Positions 60,304-64,000 of a stretch of 64,000 bases of DNA are shown piece by piece. Both the position numbers and the translations under genes were made by a program. Below the pieces are notes generated by a model. The model saw only the letters and a list, made by a program, of their open reading frames with translations, did not search any database and was not told the origin of the DNA. The stretch is from BOG-908 sp965198915 (lineage in GTDB: Bacteria > Pseudomonadota > Alphaproteobacteria > Acetobacterales > Acetobacteraceae): assembly GCA_965198915.1 (NCBI GenBank), contig CBDAQC010000001.1, forward strand, positions 310,001-374,000, read 5' to 3'. Position 1 is the first letter of the stretch. Each line of letters starts with the position of its first letter.

Positions 60304-60456
60304 CCTAGGCAAGGCGTTATTTTCTGAAGAAAGAAGCAGAGGATTTTCGCGTGCAAGCTGCGGCGACGTTTCGCATTTTCAGCCACGCATGGCGAGTGCG
60401 GATGCGGAGATAGTGACGGGTTTTCCTTTTGCGAAAAGGACTGTTGGCGTGCAGCA
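60304..60456. repeat. R18: diverged paired-arm R repeat
   Basis: The left arm GGCGTTATTTTCTGAAGAAAG, AAGCAGAGGATTTTCG. The right arm has GGGTTTTCCTTTTGCGAAAAGG and ACTG, again with a self-paired core. It lies after uvrC. Much weaker than the other copies. Confidence 0.55.
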
Positions 60457-60486
60457 GGCAACGTTGGCCCGTCCGGATACCGCCTG

Positions 60487-60780
60487 CTACAGCAGCGAAA
60501 CCTCGATATATTCCGACCCGCCCTTCGCCGCCGGAGAGCGGTTGCGCAGCACCACGGCGGCTGGTGGCCGGCGGCACGTCTCGACCCCGCACCGGAGTCG
60601 CGGCACCAGCATGACGAGTGTGGCTTTCTCCCCGAACCGCTCCACCAGCTCGCGCACGGGCAGCAGCCGGTCCGCCCGGCACCGGCTGCACGAGGCGACG
60701 AGCTGCCAGGTGACCAACTCGCCGATCGGGAGGCGCAGCAGCGCCTGCCGCCGCTTGGAGGCGTGCACCCCGTCCGGCAT
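60487..60780 (-). CDS. Small zinc-ribbon-like protein, unknown
   Basis: 97 residues from ATG 60780. LPIGELVTWQLVASCSRCRAD is followed by a helical stretch and RLRCGVETCRRPP, two CxxC/CxxxxC pairs that could hold zinc. This layout is common among short unassigned proteins of Acetobacteraceae. GCAGG lies six bases before the ATG. Function unknown. Confidence 0.55.
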   Translation of the reverse strand: MPDGVHASKRRQALLRLPIGELVTWQLVASCSRCRADRLLPVRELVERFGEKATLVMLVPRLRCGVETCRRPPAAVVLRNRSPAAKGGSEYIEVSLL

Positions 60781-60858
60781 GGCTAACCTGCACTCAGGCA
60801 ATCGTGAGCCGATCTCGGCGATTTGTAACGGCCCGCGTGCACGGGAGCCGTTAGACAC

Positions 60859-61168
60859 ACGCGATTTGGCGCGCCCGGGGTCGACTGCTCAATGCATGAG
60901 AAGACGAGTGACTTGCTTTCTGACACCCGTGCGGCCGTCCAGAGTAGCATGGCGAACCGGGCAAGTGCTGCGGCTACACGGCGGGCGACGCGCGCCGCAG
61001 TGGCGGCGTCCCGCGCCAACCGGGAGAGATCCGCCGCCAAGCGGGCCAGGCTGGCGGCGGGGCGCATCACGTGCTGGTTCAAGGTCCATCGCCCTTTCAG
61101 GATGGGTGGCTCGGGCGCGGTGTGTTTCTGCCCCGTGACGCAGGGCATGGTGCCGCGCTGCTGACCTG
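60859..61168. other. Gap with no supported gene
   Basis: 310 bp. Short Ala/Arg-rich ORFs occur on both strands but none has a ribosome binding site or recognisable fold. I see no repeat or RNA gene in it. Confidence 0.4.
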
Positions 61169-61366
61169 TCACAGCGTGAGCTGCCGCGTGTCTATCGGCG
61201 CCCTGACCACGTGGAAGCCGGCCGCGCTCAGCGCAGACGCGAGGTGCCACCCTGCGGCGCCGATCACGTAAGGCGGCCCTCCGCTTGCCTGGAGCACCGC
61301 TTCGTCCAGGATTGCGGCCACCTCCTCGAAGGCGACGGGTTCGGGAAGGGTCTGGAGCAGTGGCAT
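61169..61366 (-). CDS. Small hypothetical protein
   Basis: 65 residues from ATG 61366: PLLQTLPEPVAFEEVAAILD, a mixed alpha/beta stretch GAAGWHLASALSAAGFHVVR. Compact and non-repetitive, but with no ribosome site and no family. It lies in the chromosomal flank of the integrated element. Confidence 0.4.
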   Translation of the reverse strand: MPLLQTLPEPVAFEEVAAILDEAVLQASGGPPYVIGAAGWHLASALSAAGFHVVRAPIDTRQLTL

Positions 61367-61501
61367 GAGTCGAGGGTAGCGCGTAGAACAGAAAGAGAAC
61401 AAGTGTTAATTGGGTTGGCGCAGCCGGGCCATTGTCCGGCCCATAAGTGGCCGGATAGCCGGACGGAATCGTCCGTTGTTTCGGGTTAGGTTTGAAAGGC
61501 C

Positions 61502-61567
61502 TGGCGTCCCGTAGGGGATTCGAACCCCTGTTAGCGCCGTGAGAGGGCGCTATGTGACGTCCTACGG
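61502..61567 (-). other. 3' fragment of tRNA-Glu(CUC), putative attachment site of an integrated element
   Basis: On the minus strand this reads, from the anticodon arm, GCGCC-CTCTCAC-GGCGC (anticodon CTC), TAAC, the T-arm AGGGG-TTCGAAT-CCCCT, acceptor ACGGGAC, G and CCA. The 5' acceptor strand (GTCCCGT) and a proper D-arm are missing; only CGTAGGAC, like the D-arm end, remains, displaced by eight bases. It is what a tyrosine integrase leaves when it duplicates the 3' end of a tRNA gene. The integrase starts 115 bp to the right. Confidence 0.65.
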
Positions 61568-61681
61568 CGTCCGTCTCTGTCCCCTAAGCCTTTCAAGTCA
61601 TTGTTTTTGCGTCCTGCGGAGTCCCCCCTTGTCCGTCAACGGGTTTGCCGTATATTTGCCGTATGTCCGGGAGCGTAATGT

Positions 61682-62974
61682 ATGGCACGCGCGATTAGGG
61701 ATGACAGGCTACAGTCACGCGAGGCGCGCCTCCGCCTGGAGCCGAGGCGGGAGCCGTATTGGCGAACGATCCAGGTCGGCCGCGCCATTGGCTACCGTAA
61801 GGCGGCGGCCGGGAAAGCCGGCACCTGGATCGCACGGTACTACGATCCAGCGCACGAGACCACGCGCCAGCACCGGGCGCTCGGCCCGGCAGACGACCTA
61901 CTCGACGCCACCGCAGATGCTACCAGCCTGTCCTTCGCGGCGGCTCAGGAAGCGGCGCGGGCGTGGTTTGCGGCGCTCGCGCGGGCAGGGGGGAAATCAG
62001 CCGCCCCGGTCACCGTCGCCGACGCCCTAGCCGCCTACCTGGCCGACTACGTGGCGAGGGGTGGCAAAGCCCTGCCCGAGACCAAACGCGCCATTAACGC
62101 CCACATCCTCCCAAAGCTGGGCGAGCGGAAGTTGGGCGAGCTCACCACGGCCACTATCCGCGCCTGGCATCGCGCTCTTGCCACCGCGCCGGCCCGCGTG
62201 CGCCGGAAAGCCAAGGCAACCAAGATCGCCACGCGGGCGCCTAGCGATGACCCGGATGCGCCGCGCGCCCGCCGCTCCACCGCGAACCGCGTGCTCACCA
62301 TTCTTAAGGCCGCGCTCAACTTTGCTTTCCGTGAAGGCCTGGTGGCGGCCGATGACGAGTGGCGACGGGTGCAGCCGTTCGCGAAGGCTGACGCGGCGAA
62401 GGTGCGCTACCTGACGGATGCCGAGGCGCTTTGTCTGATCAACTCCTCCACCGACGAGTTCCGTCCCCTCGTGACAGCCGCGCTCCTGACCGGTTGCCGC
62501 TATGGCGAGTTGACTGGACTACGGGCCGGGGACGTTGACGCAGCGGCCAACGTCCTGACGATCCGTAACAGCAAAGGTGGCTCGGCCCGACACGTGGTGC
62601 TTACCGACGAGGCCGGGCAGTTCTTCGCGGGTCTCTGCGAGGGAAAGCGCCGGGCCGAACCGTTGCTCGTCAGAGAAAGCGGCGATGCCTGGGGCGCGTG
62701 CCACCAGTTCCGCCCACTCCGCGCCGCTTGCGAGGCCGCCGGCATCGAACCGGCCGTGTCATTCCATATCCTTCGGCACACACACGCCACGCGTCTCGCG
62801 CTGAAAGGTGTGCCGATGGGAGTCATAGCGGCCCAACTCGGCCACGCCGATCTAAAGATGACCAGCAAGCTCTACGCGCACCTGTCGCCCGGCTACGTAT
62901 CTGACACCATCCGCGCTACCTTTGGAGTGCTCGGCATAACTTCCTTGTCGACAGCAACAGAAACGAGCGCGTAG
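61682..62974 (+). CDS. int: Tyrosine recombinase / phage-type integrase
   Basis: 430 residues. An N-terminal arm-binding region, SAM-like core domain (VTVADALAAYLADYV...ERKLGELTTATIRAWH) and catalytic domain: Arg in TGCRYGELTGL, Lys in SKGGSARHVV, HxxR in FHILRHTHAT, His in LGHADLKMTS and Tyr in KLYAHLS. ATG with GGGAG eight bases upstream. It uses ATC rather than ATA before Arg, unlike the chromosomal genes. Probably integrates at the adjacent tRNA-Glu fragment. Confidence 0.95.
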   Translation: MARAIRDDRLQSREARLRLEPRREPYWRTIQVGRAIGYRKAAAGKAGTWIARYYDPAHETTRQHRALGPADDLLDATADATSLSFAAAQEAARAWFAALARAGGKSAAPVTVADALAAYLADYVARGGKALPETKRAINAHILPKLGERKLGELTTATIRAWHRALATAPARVRRKAKATKIATRAPSDDPDAPRARRSTANRVLTILKAALNFAFREGLVAADDEWRRVQPFAKADAAKVRYLTDAEALCLINSSTDEFRPLVTAALLTGCRYGELTGLRAGDVDAAANVLTIRNSKGGSARHVVLTDEAGQFFAGLCEGKRRAEPLLVRESGDAWGACHQFRPLRAACEAAGIEPAVSFHILRHTHATRLALKGVPMGVIAAQLGHADLKMTSKLYAHLSPGYVSDTIRATFGVLGITSLSTATETSA

Positions 62975-63089
62975 CCGTTCGCTCCGCAAACTTCGGAGGT
63001 TCTAGAGGAGGCTTTGAGAGGCCTTAGTCTGCCCCCTGGACTTCTGAACGTTCCGTGAGAGAATTGTCCTCAGGACGTTGGAGGACAGA

Positions 63090-63323
63090 ATGCGAACCCA
63101 AGCGGCGACTTCAGAGGATGCGTGGCTATTGCCGGTGCGCGATGCGTGCCGCGTATCGGGCTTGTCGCGCTCGCGCCTTTACCTCGAACTGAGAAGCGGC
63201 GCGATACGCCACAAGAAAGTGTGCCGGCGCACGCTTATTGTGCGGGACAGCCTTCGCGCGTTCGTAGATGCCATTCCCGATGCTCAACCGTCGCGCGCTT
63301 GCGCACAGCCGGGGAGCGTATAG
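63090..63323 (+). CDS. Excisionase/AlpA-like small helix-turn-helix protein
   Basis: 77 residues from ATG 63090, with GGAGG five bases upstream. LPVRDACRVSGLSRSRLYLEL is a MerR/AlpA-type helix-turn-helix, then a wing RHKKVCRRTLIVRDSLRAFV. Such proteins act as excisionase or as regulator in integrated elements. Right behind the integrase. Confidence 0.7.
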   Translation: MRTQAATSEDAWLLPVRDACRVSGLSRSRLYLELRSGAIRHKKVCRRTLIVRDSLRAFVDAIPDAQPSRACAQPGSV

Positions 63324-63325
63324 CT

Positions 63326-64000
63326 GTGGCAGTCTTGGTCTTTGACGGGTTCGATCGGTATGCCGCGCCGCAAGACCTGCAGTCGCGAGTCGGCGCATTG
63401 CAGTGGAACGATCTCCAGGGCACAACCGTGTCGTTTGAGCCAGGTCGAGGCGGTTTCGGCCAATGCATCACGGCTGAAACGAACGGCGGCACGCTGGGCT
63501 GTTCGTTTGGGAGCAACCTCCAGGGTGGCACGTTCGGCTTGGCGCTGCGCGTTCTGCCGCCCACAACCGTCGCTTATATTGATGTACAGGCCCAGGACTA
63601 CAACGGTCTGGTGAGCCAAGTCACGGTCCGGCTTATGCTGAACTCCGGCACCGTCTACGTGTATTCCGGAGACCCCGCGAGTCCTCCCGCCACCCTCCTG
63701 GCGATAAGCCCGCCGAACGCCTTCAATCCGTATAACTGGAATTACATCGAGATCAGCACCGCGCTTACAACGACGAGCGTTCAGGTTGAAGTGCACGTAA
63801 ACGGTGCGACCGTGATCCCGCAAACGACCAGCACGACTTCCCAATACGTGCCCCCACCGCCTCCAGCCTTGCAGTTCCCAATCTTCAATGGGATTCGCGT
63901 CCGGCCGGCAACTGAGGAAACCTTTGTATCGAGTATCACCTACCAAGCTGACGATTTGTATATCGCCGATAGGACGACCGGTCCGGGAACCTATGCCTGC
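63326..64000 (+). CDS. Structural-type protein of the integrated element, open at window end
   Basis: 225 codons from GTG 63326 with no stop before the edge. The product begins AVLVFDGFDRYAAPQDLQSR and is rich in Gly, Thr and aromatic residues, with a jelly-roll-like strand pattern (GTFGLALRVLPPTTVAYIDV, NWNYIEISTALTTTSVQVEV) and a late ADDLYIADRTTGPGTYAC. This resembles LamG/concanavalin-like domains in phage tail or virion proteins, where DDLY-type segments are frequent. GGGGAG lies ~10 bases upstream. The family is not certain. Confidence 0.6.
   Translation, partial: MAVLVFDGFDRYAAPQDLQSRVGALQWNDLQGTTVSFEPGRGGFGQCITAETNGGTLGCSFGSNLQGGTFGLALRVLPPTTVAYIDVQAQDYNGLVSQVTVRLMLNSGTVYVYSGDPASPPATLLAISPPNAFNPYNWNYIEISTALTTTSVQVEVHVNGATVIPQTTSTTSQYVPPPPPALQFPIFNGIRVRPATEETFVSSITYQADDLYIADRTTGPGTYAC

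Noticed and set aside
58289..60304. A 671-codon open frame on the - strand
   Set aside because: Antisense to uvrC, low-complexity Arg/His/Ala product.
296..60456. R repeats as a CRISPR array
   Set aside because: Copies are kilobases apart, inverted and palindromic, with no regular spacers and no cas genes.
296..60456. R arms as simple Rho-independent terminators
   Set aside because: They occur inside operons between essential co-directional genes and as inverted pairs, so termination alone does not explain them.
61071..61271. Short ORFs between 60.8 and 61.3 kb on both strands
   Set aside because: No ribosome sites and Arg/Ala-rich composition; only the - strand ORF at 61169 was kept, at low confidence.
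61502..61580. A complete tRNA-Glu gene
   Set aside because: No 5' acceptor strand complementary to ACGGGAC and no valid D-arm can be found, so only a 3' fragment is supported.

Overview
The window is a G+C-rich bacterial chromosome segment, most likely from an alphaproteobacterium of the Acetobacteraceae/Rhodospirillales type. This placement rests on a MucR-type regulator, an alphaproteobacterial LexA with a GTTG-N7-GTTC box, a fused RibBA with a decayed cyclohydrolase half, a eukaryote-like ornithine decarboxylase with a long leader, and NrdR-rib-nusB-thiL order. The species cannot be named from the sequence alone.

Layout. 1-3 kb: 3' end of rdgB, a holin-like/DUF883 membrane pair, an orphan degenerate ABC ATPase and infC with an ATA start. 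3.2-5.2 kb: an OprB porin pseudogene beside an intact sugar:H+ symporter. 5.4-15.3 kb: a minus-strand tripartite efflux operon (mdtA-mdtB-mdtC and a NodT/OprM-type outer membrane factor). 15.5-23.2 kb: mixed metabolic genes, a PEP-CTERM protein, zapE and lexA. 23.4-29.1 kb: nrdR-ribD-ribE-ribBA-ribH-nusB-thiL. 29.2-38.2 kb: a CatB-like acetyltransferase, an ABC exporter, bamB with its TPR partner, a CCA/poly(A) polymerase-family gene, moaD-moaE and small membrane proteins. 38.3-42.4 kb: dapE, ornithine decarboxylase and agmatinase. 42.9-45.9 kb: a zinc-ribbon/PBP/OmpA fusion, a TusA-like protein, MucR and an RDD protein. 45.9-52.2 kb: lptF-lptG-lptD-surA for the outer membrane. 52.3-60.3 kb: a TetR regulator with a stand-alone RND domain, an MFS transporter divergent from a P450, a pseudo-SDR with folB, and uvrC. 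61.5 kb to the end: a tRNA-Glu 3' fragment, a tyrosine integrase, an excisionase-like gene and a structural-type gene running off the window. These look like the left edge of an integrated element.

The most unusual signal is a dispersed intergenic repeat, called R here. Each arm is about 45 bp, A/T-rich and itself a small palindrome. Arms usually occur as an inverted pair around a G+C-rich interior, giving a 130-190 bp long-hairpin element. About 19 loci occur here, nearly all in gene spacers and often inside operons. Arms differ by paired (compensatory) changes. In several genes the arm reaches the translation start: lptD can only start inside an arm, which then encodes the front of its signal peptide; the NodT-type gene has an intact lipobox but no in-frame start unless one A of an arm's A6 tract is lost; thiL takes its Shine-Dalgarno from an arm. 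Two MITE-like families and a third repeat family (B) are also present. One MITE is nested in a B element, and four elements abut stop codons or a repeat target.
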